NCBI GenBank assembly: GCA_905221605.1
Contig: CAJNDS010001358.1
Location: forward strand, 434,712 to 498,711
Length of the DNA: 64,000 bases
Direction of reading: 5' to 3'
Source: Symbiodinium natans
Lineage: Eukaryota > Sar > Dinophyceae > Suessiales > Symbiodiniaceae
Part shown: piece by piece, positions 43,801 to 55,800 of the stretch
Layout: each line of letters begins with the position of its first letter
How positions within the stretch are numbered: position 1 is the stretch's first letter
The notes under the pieces: generated by a model
What the model was told of the DNA's origin: nothing
The model's input: only the letters and a program-made list of their open reading frames with translations
Database searches by the model: none
Position numbers and translations under genes: made by a program

Positions 43801-46659
43801 GTTCCTACAACTACCCATGCAAATCCCTGGGTCCCTTGACACCCTAAAACCCTGACAACCTACTACCTTAACAGCCCTAAACCCCCTAACCCCCAAACCG
43901 ACGAATCCAGGCCCCGCGCTGTCGAAACGCCAGCGCCTGTACTGCCTCAGTGTCGGGGGGGCTTGCCTTGCGGGTTTGCTTGTGTTGGTGGGTTTTTCAG
44001 GGTCTCTGCAGTGTTGACGCAGCCACCGGCCTTCCTGCGATTCGTGCACCGTCCTTTGCGGGTCTTTCGCGTTGGCACCTGGTCCCATGCGTGTCGCCAC
44101 AGATTTTGGTCTCGGCCTGGTCTGTGTTTAGGCGTGCGCCCTTCCGTCGCGTAGCTTTGTGTTACGACTTCGCGTTCAAGCGCCAGCTTGTGGCCTGCCT
44201 GGCTTCTCCCGGATACTCTGGGACTTTTTTGTATCTTGAAGATGGCGCTGCCTGGGCTTTCCGGGCTGGTGGTGCCGGGGTGGGGGGGGGGCTTGGGGGA
44301 AGGTGGGGCGTTGAGGGCTTTTGGAGATGAGGGGCCGTCTTCGTCAGGGTTGAGGGCCCTTCAGCGGGCTTTGGGTTTAGCTATCAGGGATCCTCTCTCG
44401 GATTCTCCAATCCCCTGAACCCTAAACCCTAAACCCTAAACCCTAAACCCTAAACCCTAAACCCTAAACCCTAAACCCTAAACCCTAAACCCTAAACCCT
44501 AAACCCCAATGACAGACCTCAGAAAAATTTGCAGCGCGAGCGGCATGGAGGGACTCCTCTTGCGGGGCTCCTCCTGGTCGATTGTTTTTAGGGCTTGAGG
44601 GCTTCAGGGTTGAGGTTTAGGGTTTAGGGCTTAGGGCTTAGGGCTTAGGGCTTAGGGTTTAGGGTTTAGGGTTTAGGGTTTAGGGTTTAGGGTTTAGTGG
44701 GGTTTAGGGTTTAGGGCTTAGGGCTTAGGGCTTAGGGCTTAGGGCTTAGGGCTTACGGCTTACGGCTTAGGGCTTGCGGCTTAGGGCTTGAGAGCTTCGG
44801 TAGAGTAGGGGCCCTAAATAACCTCAAAACCCTAAAACCCTCAACCGTACCCGTGCCCCTTAAGTGCCCTGGTAAGGTGATAATTGCGTCAGCAGTACAG
44901 TTTTTGTTGGGTTCATAAGTACCATGCACCTCCAAGTAGAGGGCGAAGATTCAAGGTAGAACGCGGCTTTGAGGGTTGGGCTGGTTAGGGTTAGGGTTTA
45001 GGGGTTTAGGGGTTTAGGGGTTTAGGGCTTTAGGGCTTTAGGGCTTTAGGGCTTTAGGGCTTTAGGGCTTTAGGGCTTTAGGGCTTTAGGGCTTTAGGGC
45101 TTTAGGGCTTTAGGGCGTTAGGGCGTTAGGGCTTTAGGGCTTTAGGGCTTTAGGGCTTAGGGTTTCGGGTTTCGGGTTTCGGGTTTCGGGTTTCGGGTTT
45201 AGGGGTTTTGAGGGCTAAGGGAGCCCTGACAAGCAGGCCTCCGGTGGCGGCGCCTTCTCCTGGCGCGCTTACGCAGAATGCAAAGCCCTGACTGGCGCAA
45301 GGCCCTCATTGAAAGTCAGGTCTGCGAGATTCGGTTTAGGGCTCGTAGGGGCTTTGGGGTTCAGGGTTCAGGGTTTTAGGGTTTTAGGGCTTTAGGGTTT
45401 TGGGGTTTTGGGGTTTTAGGGTTTTAGTGTTTGAGGGTTATGGGATGGGGGCTGCCCTCATCAGGGTCCATCACCGGCAAGCCCAGCACTCTCTCGAAAC
45501 CCCAAGCCCTAGAACCCAGAACCTTGAACCCTAAACCCCGAACCCTAAACCCTAAACCCTAAACCCTAAACCCTAAACCCTACCGAATCCTCGCAACAAA
45601 CCCGAAACCCCCCAAAACCCTTCGGAACCAACCTCGGAGCTTAGAGTGGGCTACCAAGAATATTGAGGGTTCAGGGTTTCGTGCTTTTAGGCTTTGGGGG
45701 TTTATTGTTTAGGGGGGATGAGGGGTTCAGGGTTTAACGTGTGGGGGGGCTCGAGCTTGAGGGTGTAGGGATCAGGATGCAGGCTGCAATGGGGGCTTTA
45801 GAGGCTCCCAAGGAGTTGTAACCCCGAAAACGCTGAAACTGTTGCTTAGCATCAGAAGTACCGCGTTGGCACAGCTGCGGATACCTTGCGAGATAGTCAG
45901 GATAGTCGCGAGAGGGCCTTCTCCTTTTTCTCTTTTTTCTCCTTCTTCTCTTTGTCCTTCTCGCGGGACCTGGCTGCTTTGTGCAATCCCTAACCATGAG
46001 GCAGACGCCGAAGGGCTTTCAGGCTCAGGGTTTGGTTGGGGCTCAAGCGCACAGAAGAAAGGTGAGAGGCTCAACCGCATGGCGCCCAGGCCAGGCTTGA
46101 CAAAATCAGCCGACGCGCAGACGGCTGATGGCAGAGCGCGTTTTTGAAACTAAAGCCCTAAGCCCTAAGCCCTAAGCCCTAAGCCCCAAACCGCAAACCC
46201 CAAACCCCAAACCCCAAACCCCAAACCCCAAACCCCAAACCCCAAACCCCAAACCCCAAACCCTAACCCTAAACCCTAAACCCTAAAGCCTAAACCCAAC
46301 TCCTCCCTTCAGTCAGAAGCAGGGCCATGGGCCTGCTCCTCTTCTTTTCTCGCTTCTCGCGAGATCTGCTGCGCTTCTTCTCCTTGGGCTCTGGGTCCCC
46401 GAAGGCGGACTTCGGGTTGAAATTTAGGGTTTAGGGTTTAGGGTTTAGGGTTTAGGGTTTAGGGTTTAAGGTTTAGGGTTTAGGGTTTAGGGCCTAGGGT
46501 TTAGGGTTTAGGGTTAAGGGTTTCGGGTTTCGGGTTTGGGGTTTCGGGTTTCGGGTTTAGGGGAAGCCCGGCACGACTTCCGGTAGGCACTCCTAGATGA
46601 ACCCGCAACGAAGCCCTAAACCCTAAATCGACCGGTTCTCTCACACACACACACACACC

Positions 46660-46693
<34 letters not shown>

Positions 46694-46814
46694 ATGAGCT
46701 GAGTGCTTGAAACACTACGCTACATGGCACGGTTTTTTTATGGCGAAGCGCAGCCCACAAAGGCTCATAGGCATCGAAATACGCATAATCAACCTGAGAG
46801 TGGGAGGGAGAGAG

Positions 46815-46856
<42 letters not shown>

Positions 46857-49800
46857 AAAGAAAAGAAAAGAAAGACGACAAACAAAACAAACAAACAACA
46901 AACAATCAAGCAAACACACAAAGAAAGAGAGAGAGAGAGAGAGGAAATAACGAAAAGAACAAACTGAAAAAGTAACTGAGGTCACTGAGCTCAACAACAC
47001 AAGTGAGATATCCGAAGCTGCAAGTATATTTTCGCACAGGCATCAAGTCTTGATCCTTGAGCCAACCGAAGTTGGTCATGCTGTCTGCACATCAAGTCTG
47101 GAGGACTCGGGAAGTGTGTATTTTCTCACACCCCCTTGGACAAAGTTTGGGAATTCTTAAGAACCCCAAAAACACAACACCAGAACGAAACCGAAGCTCC
47201 CAAACGAAGTCCACACTATGCACACTGACCAAAGTCTTTTTCACACGAGCTCTCCTATCTTCAAGCTTCAAGTGTGATGTGAAGAACTGCCAAAAGTTCA
47301 CGAAGGAACGGCTCGCTGGAACTAAGTGCTCTTCGGCACTAATTGAAAGTTTCCGGCAAAACGGGGACCTATTTTATCCCAAAAGTTCGCAAAGCAAAAG
47401 TAGGACCTAATCATCCTAAAAGATGCAATGCAAGTGCAGCCTTAAAGTGGGGATTTCGGCGCATCACTGCATGCTCGAAAGTTTTACTAACCAAAACAGA
47501 AAAGTTACTGCCGCATGGTGAGACATGCAAATGGGAAGTCGAAGACGAAGAAGTCTTTGCAGACAAAGTGCCCATCAAAGCTTGGGCCGACGCAAGTCAT
47601 ACTGCAGCATCCTCCGAACCAAGTGAGGATCAACCGTCTCATCGTCACCAAGTTCAGCTTCCCCAGGTCGCAGCCACGCTTTGTGAAGTGGAATGTGGCC
47701 TAACCACAAATGGGTTTCCGCCTGGATAAAGTTATGATACATTTCCCCAAGTTTTGCAAAAGTAAGTGCCTGGTTTGTGCAAGTAAACGACACCAGGGTA
47801 GCGATCTCCGCCGGGTGGAAAAGTTGCAGAAGTGGCAGCTTGATGAAGTAATCTCGGTATCGTCTGTTCCATATGTTGCCTCCAGAAGACATCATTGCAC
47901 CGAAAGTTTGACCAGAGATACTGAAGCCAAGTGCAACGAATGATTCTTGATACTCTGCTCTCCCAGGATGAAACTGAAAGTTAAATATGGTGAATAGTAA
48001 AGTTGATCGTAGGGAGAACCCTACATTCAACATCCCAGAAGTCCAAACCAAGTCGGCTGGGGTAATGACAAGCACCCTTTGTGTCACAAGTCGCTGCATA
48101 AGCCTTGCCCAAGTCGACCGCGGCAACACAATGTAACACGTCCACGGCATGAAGTTAATTTCTTGAGGAGAAAACAAGTGGACTCCCAGCATCTCAATTG
48201 CCAATGAAGTAATCCATTGCAGCTCGAAGGTAAAGTACAAAGGAGGCCCATGGACTGAGTGATAAAGTCCTGGGTACTGCCTTGAACCAGGATGATAAAG
48301 TCCCGGAAAAAGCACGAACAAGAGCGGCACCACCAACAAAAAGTTGGTTCTCGGATCTCGTGGAATCAACAGAAGTTGCCGAATTGTAAGTCTCTCCTTC
48401 TGCAATCCACTGAAAAGTATCGACATAAAGACCTCAGGTCGCCAAAAGTTGGAGAAAGTCGAAAATGAGAGGTAAGTGTTCTGGACAAAGGCTCGCTGAT
48501 GCAACTCAAAAGTCCAACGCTGCGCCTCTTCAATTGCCTTCGGCGGCATTCTCTCCGGCTACCAAAAGTGCTGCACCACTCTATTCTTCACGCAAGTCAC
48601 GGAGGATTCGGTGAAGTGGCCAAATCGCGTAGGCCAAGCAAAGTCTCACCAACTGAAAAAGTAGGTTGGACCAACCACCAAGTCTGCGCAACCTTTCTGC
48701 GCGAAGTGACTGCGGCAAATCAACCAAAGTAAGCACTGTCCCAGACCACCAAGTTGTGCCCTGGACAAAGCTCAAGGCCAAGTACAACCACAGGACTCGC
48801 AAAGCCCTGCGAAGTACTCGAATTTCACCGCAAGTGAGCTGCGGCTCTTGTTCCATTGCAACAAGTCTACTAGGGGAAAAGGTATAGAGTTTAGGATAAG
48901 TTGGGGAGAGCCAAACGCAGCAAACCCTTAAGTTGGACTCGCAGCTCCCGACATGTCAAGCGCAACATCACAACACTGGCAAGTGACCTCCACTGAAACG
49001 AATTAGCCCTAAATGTTTCTTCAGGGTAAAGGAAAGTTTTTTTTTCAGGGTATGGAAAGTGGAAGGAGAAAGTTAGAGAGATTGTGTTTTTTTTCGGTTT
49101 TGTAGCTCTCTCAAGTTTGTTCTCTCTCTTGTCTTTCCCCCTTGAGTCTGGGTGAAACGCACAAGTAGGTTACTCCTACATGGCGTCTCTGGGCCTCAAG
49201 CCCAAAGTGCCCACATGCCTTGCCAAAGTTTCTTTAGACACGTACTTCGTAAGTACATCAGCACTGTTCAGGGTACCAAGTACTTTGCGGATGACGACCA
49301 TACCTGAAGTTACAAGCTCTTGAACGTACAAGTATCTCAACTGAACGTGACGCGTCTTACGCGAAGTGCCGTAGCGCGATGCCATCGACTTACCAGCCGT
49401 GCTGTCGGTATGCAAGAACAAGTGCACCTTTGGGATCAAGTGAGATTCCAAGAGAAGTGATCTGAGAAACAGCGCGTCCGCAGCTCCACCGCCGATTGCG
49501 TAAAGTTCAGCCTCTCCAGAGGAGAGTGCAATCGTTTGCTGCGTCCGGGAGTGCGACTGCAAGTTAACGCCAAGCAGGTAAGTCGCAACTCCGGAAGTGG
49601 AACGCCGTGTATCAGGATCACCAGCCCAGTCAGAATCAACGTAAGTGTGAACATCAAGAGAGGAATGCTTCTCAGACAACCGGATGTTCGGGCGAAGTTC
49701 TTGGACATACTCCTTGGTACCTGCAAGATACCGAAGCAAGTGCTTTAACTTTGCCCAATGATCCGTCGTAGGAGACGCAAGTCCACGCGACAACTCTTTC

Positions 49801-52800
49801 ACGGCATACATGATGTCCATGCGCAAGTTGCACATCCACAAGAGCTGACCGACAAGTTTGCGATACCGTTTATGCTCCTCAGGATTAAGTGCTTCCGCAG
49901 TCTCGGAAACCTTCTTCAACGCATCCGTGCCAGGAGACGGAGCCGGTTTACAAGTGGACATCCCAGCCTCAGCAAGCATACCTTCAACGTAAGTCGCGGA
50001 CATGTACATCTCAACGGAAGTCGGCGTGCGACGCATCTTTCTGCCAAGGAAAGTAGCCTCTGAACCTTCGACAAGCTCACCGGTTATACGCAGGAGCAAC
50101 TCTTTCTGAAGTGAAGCTACAATGGCATCAACGTCCTTCTTTGCGCCGAACAACATCAAGTCGTCAACGTAGCACAACACATAAACCTTCCGACCTGCAT
50201 GAAAGTAAAGGTTCGGATCACTCTTCATGCGCTGGAAACCTTGCGCCTCAAGTGTAGCTGCCAAGTGGGTCTGCCACAGCGCAGGAGCATTTTTCAAGCC
50301 GTAAAGCGCACGCTTAAGTTTCCAAACCACACCCCCTTCGGGGTAATACTCTACAGGAGGAAGTACCCAAACATCGCCATCCACCAACGCATGCAAGAAC
50401 GCCGTGGAGATGTCTGCCAACGTGATGTGCCAACCACGTGCTACCGCCAAAGTCAACAAGGTCTTCAACGTCAACAAGCTGGGCGTAGACGCATAAGTGT
50501 CATCCGGATCATCAATGAGCTGGTCATAACCACGGACAACAAGTCGACATCGACAAGTGCCATCGCCTTTGCGAACTTTAACCCACTTTGTGGATATTAC
50601 AGTCGCAAGTTGCTCTGGCGTAAGGTCTGACATTTTCTGCTCCGTGAAAACGTCGAAGTCGATCATGCTTTTCATTTCCTTGTTCATGCCAGCCTTTTCT
50701 TCTTCGTAAGTGAACTCAGGCGACTGCCAGAACAAGGGATTGCTCAAACGCTCAGCAAGTGAGATCTCTGTTTCATCTTGGTTGACGCACACAGGAACCT
50801 CAAGTTCCTGCTTCGTGGTGACGGCAGAAATTCTCAAGTCGAAAATTCGCATCTGCTGGTCAGGCGAGCGGACAAGTGACGAAATGCGCTGCACTTTCGT
50901 TGCTGCTTCAGGGACCTCTGAAGTGTCACGCTTGCGCTCCGTCGTGACGCCTACGCGCCTTCGCGAAGTCGCAGGCTCAGAGGAAGCTCTTTCAGCGGAG
51001 GAAGTAGGTTCCTCATGACTGCGCTTGTCCTGCCTCTCTGCAAGTTCTTCAGCATCCATCGGTCCCTCAGGCACTGGCAAGTCGGCGGCCGTGCGGGTTT
51101 CCGAAGTCGACTGAAGCTCACGCAACATGTCTTGCTCAAGTTCTTGCGCCAGGTCACCAGCATTTCCTAAGTTTTCCGGAATGGCATCCGGATCGTCTGG
51201 TGGCTCAACCAAGTTCTCTCCAGGTCTCGGCTGCTGCGGTGGAAAGACAAAGTGATCTGTCTCAACTTTTGTGCCTCTAGGGTCCCAGGGCGTTGCCTTC
51301 AGGGACTGCACAAGTGCCAAGTCGAGCTGCTCAGACGGCGGTCTACGCCGAAGTGAACGGATCTTTATCACACCCTGGGGTGTCCCAACGAAGTGCTGGT
51401 TGGACTCTGTGTCTCTTCCGAGCCAAAGTCCTTCTTCCCAAGCAGCGTCCGATTTGGGAAATTTGCCAATTTTGCGAAAGTGAACAACCTCCGCAAATCG
51501 ACAAAGTGCGCCGTTATACGGCTTTCCCCAGCGCTTCTCGAAGGAAGTAAGTCCGTCACTTTTGTGAGCATATCGGTTCATCAACCACTGCGCATGCTTT
51601 ACAAGCCAAGTGAACAACGGATGGGTTTTCTGCAAGGTGAACCCAGAATACCTTCCCTCTAAGTCAAGCTTGAGGGTGCGTATTTGGGCATACAAGTTAG
51701 ACTGAAGTACTCCAACTGCTCCTTGGGCTTGCTTCCAACCTGTTGGGGAATGACGAACCGAAAGTCCGCCTACCTCCGAAGTGAACTCAGCAACCAAAGC
51801 CTTAAGTGAGGGTTCGGGGTCGATTTGCAAGATGCCAAAAGTGCGCCCGATTTCAAGGATGTATCTCCGAAGTTCTGCCTGAGCATAGACAGAGCGGCCT
51901 TTGGCTGGAACAACGCACGAAAGTCCCATGCCCGACAGCAAGTCCACAGCGGTGAGGAGAGTAACCTGGGGCTCTTCAGGATTATCTCCAAGGAAGCAGT
52001 AGTCAAGTTGAACGACCGGCTGCTTCGTTTTCAAAGTCCTGCTGTGGTTCTGTTTGCTCTTTGCGCGGACGCAAATCGGGCACCAAGAACGAAAAGGTAA
52101 GTGCGTAAGTTCATGCTCTTTACGCTCCGTGAGCGTCGGCTCCGAGGGCGCAGGAAGTCCTCTCGGTCGCCGGGCCGATGTCTCAAACAAGTCAGGTTCG
52201 GCCACCTCGGGAATCTCCTTGACATACAAGTCACGCTTCTCAAAGCAAGTCGCACCACCACAAGCAAAGGGTTCAACAACTTCACGATCTGCACCTTCAA
52301 GTGTCCAAACGTCTTCATCAACCTTCATGCTCCCACAATCGTCAAGTTGTATTGTAACCCGTGCTTTGCTTAACTCGCTCAAGTTCGGACCGCCTGCGGA
52401 ACGCTCCGACGGCACGAACAAGTTCTTTCGTGGCTGACGGTGAAGTCTAATCCACATGGTTGGCAACTGCACCCAAGTGTCGTGGGTGTATGCCTCATTG
52501 GTCTGTGGATCCACATCATCAAGCGATCTCTTCACAAATTTCTCAAGACCTTTCATGGGATCAACTGCTTCATCCGCCACCAAGTCAAACACTCGCTTTC
52601 GGAAAGTATCAGCATATTCACCATGATCTCGCAGGACAACTTCTGGACTAAGTTTCTGGGTTGAAGTCCTAGAACTTGGGACAGGCGGTGGCATTTCAAC
52701 ATGAACTTCAGGACGAGGCAAAGTTGACTGCTTGCCTACAAGTCTCCTACCTGTTGGTTTCGAAGCAAGTTTGAAGACGGTTTTGCCCTTGAAGTACTTA

Positions 52801-55800
52801 TCCTGCTTTGCTCGGGGGTCTTCACTCTTTCGCCAATCATCACTCAAGGTGTTAGACGAGCCATCTTCAAAGTTCATGACGGTCACACGTTCACCTGTCA
52901 AGTCTTTCAACTCAACCGGCCGATCCTTGGTTCCCTCGGGAGAGAACAAAGTTGCTCGACCACGCTTGTGAAGCCTCGTCAAGGTTGCGTTGGCCTCATC
53001 AAGCACCCAACTGTCCGCATGGTAATACGTGGGCTTAAGGGTCGGCGCAACAAGTCCGGGAGGAGGTCTCACTGCGAACTGTTCATGGAATCCTTTGCTG
53101 AAGTCCGCATACTCATTCGGATCAAATTCAGCAAGCGTCGGACACAAGAACAGAAGTGAACCATGTCTTGTGACAGGAAAAGTTGCACCCGTGGGACCTT
53201 CAAGTTGAGATCCCTCAGATGTCAACACTGCCTTGCATCCTTGCTGCAAAAGTCTAGCGACTGAAATCACACTGTACGGTACATCGCACACATAAAAGTT
53301 CAACCAAAGTCGCTGACCATCCAACTCAAAGGCAACAAGCTTTCGACCATAGATCTGCAAAGTCTGGCCTGAAATGCTCTTGAGCGGAGGTGCTCGTTCC
53401 TCAAGTTTCAACAGCGGGAAGTCCGGAGCGAAGTCCGGGGGACAGCAATTTGCTGCAGCACCGGAATCAAACAGGATCCAAGTCTCAAGTCCTGTCTCAA
53501 CTGATGCAACAGCAACCTCATGCTCGGCCAAGTAAGGGTCAAAGAAAGTGGAACTCAAGTGCTCCAAGCCCCAATCGGCCAACGAAGTCGGATTCAAGAG
53601 CGAAGTTTGATTCGCTTCATTCTTCAACGGCAAGTCACACACAGGGGACAACTGCCAAGTGGCCACATCACTTCGTGCACCAAGTGAGCAACCAAAGTCA
53701 TCAAACACAATGCTTCCACTCAACATGCAATCAAGCGACGCATCACAAGTTGGCGAAACGAAACACGACTGCGTACCGGCAAACATGCTCCCAAGTGTAA
53801 TTGCCGCAATGGCAAGTCCAGAGGCCTTCGAAGTAGCCTTGGGTGTCGCCTTGGGCTTTGCCGCGGAGGAAAGTCTCACAGGCGGCGTTCCCAAAGTGAC
53901 AGCACTCACTGGGGCACCCGAAGTTGCCTTTGGCTCCGCAGCCTGCGATGGCGGGGCTGAAGTAGCCTTCTCAACAGCAGGTGGTGGCGACGCGACACTC
54001 CAAGTGTCGTCGTTCCAATCACTCCAAGTGGACGACCAACCGTCATCCCACGCATGCCACCAATCCTCATCGCTCCAACCAAGTCCTACCGCTGCGACTA
54101 AGTCATCACTCCACCATTCTTCCTCGAAGTCACCAACTTGCCAAGTGTCATCAACTGACCAATCTTCAAACGAACCATCCAAAGTGGCATTCTCATCAAC
54201 CGCACTCACGCGACCAAGTGCACAACTTGCCGAAACATGTCCTGGTTTGCCACAAGTCCAACAAGCCAAAGCATGCTGACCACGAAGTTTTCCTTTGCTC
54301 TTGCCTTTTCCTTTTCCTTTGCTTCCTCCAAAGTCCTTTCCTTTTCCTTTTCCTTTCTGTGCTGTGTGAAAACTCAAGTGTGGGTTCTTTCCTTTGCTTT
54401 TGCTCTTTCCTTTTCCTTTTCCTTTAAAGTAGCCGAAGCCACCTTTGCCGAAGCCTTTCTTTCCCTTAAGTCCTCCAATGTCCATGGGTGCTGGGCCTTG
54501 ATTCGACGAAGACGAGTTGCTCATGATCAAGTGCCTGGACTGATAGTACTCGACTATCGTGGCTTTGATGTCTTCGTAAGTCGTCAAGGTCCGAGCATTC
54601 AACCTCAAGTGTTGCTGGAGCGCACCGGAAGTCTTATTCAACAACGTAGCGACAAGCACGCTGTCAGGCAAGTCAGCACCGGTCTGTCGCTCATACTTTG
54701 TCTTGATCGTCTCCCAAGTGTTGAAATCCTGCTCGAACGTATGCGACCCAAACCGAAAGTCAAGCAACTGCGTCAGAAGTGAAACATGCCTCGCAGCATC
54801 TGGCAACGCAAACTTCTTGACAAGTCGACGCCAAGTCTCAAACCCATTCGAGTCGTAGTTCTGACGAACCACAAGCAATGCCGACTCTGACGTCAAGTTC
54901 GCAAGCAGATAGTGCAACTTCCGACTGAAAGTGACTCTACCTGCCGTCGCGGTCTGATCAAGTGCTGCAACACCTTCTTCAGTAAGCACGTGCACCTCAA
55001 GTGCCTCATCCGTGAGCGGTGTCTCATCATTCTCGTGCTGTTCTAAGTACCTTGCAGCCTGTGCATCAAACATCGACAAGTACGCGCGAAACTTCCACGA
55101 CCATTCTTCCCATTCCGCAGGTTTACCTGAGAAAGTCGGTGGCAACGGTAGCCTAAGCTTACCGGTGAAGTCGTTCTCTCCTTCAAGTGACATTTGGGCT
55201 CTACCAAAGTTCTACTGGAGCTTTCAGCTCCGCTACCATGAAAAAGTAACTGAGGTCACTGAGCTCAACAACACAAGTGAGATATCCGAAGCTGCAAGTA
55301 TATTTTCGCACAGGCATCAAGTCTTGATCCTTGAGCCAACCGAAGTTGGTCATGCTGTCTGCACATCAAGTCTGGAGGACTCGGGAAGTGTGTATTTTCT
55401 CAACAAACAAACAAACAAACAAACAAACAAACAAACAAACAAACAAACAAACAAACAAACAAACAAACAAACAAACAAACAAACAAACAAACAAACAAAC
55501 AAACAAAACAAAAACACAAACAAAACAAAGAAATACAGAAAGACAAGAAGAAAGCAAGGAAAGAATGAATCAAAAAGGGGCAAAGGGAGAGCCAGATTGA
55601 GAGTGAGATCGAGGCCAAGCTTGACAAGCAAGACCGGCTGGTTCTTAGTCGGGAATGAGGGAATGACGTACCCCGTATCGTCCCCGAAAGGGTCTATATA
55701 GGCCCTTAATTCCCTCATTCCCCACTAAGAACCAGGACAAAACTTCCACAGGTCCCGGAAACCATTGAGGTTGAAGGCGCCCTTAACTCGTAAGGCAGCT

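Larger units (their letters stand above)
46965..55402 (-). mobile_element. Ty1/copia LTR retrotransposon, 8.4 kb
   Basis: Two 164-bp LTRs (TG...CA) are identical by eye, implying recent insertion. On the minus strand: LTR, primer-binding site, a single 2005-codon gag-pol, an extra ORF region, polypurine tract and LTR. It lies in a presumed intron between RS exons 46301-46390 and 55947-55997, in the same direction as the gene. AAGT is extremely frequent on the plus strand over the whole element (see finding). Confidence 0.95.

Noticed and set aside
45930-46370. TCTCGCGAGA as a regulatory palindrome
   Set aside because: At 46349 and 56363 it coincides with the coding of Ser-Arg-Glu in RS-type exons, so coding explains it.
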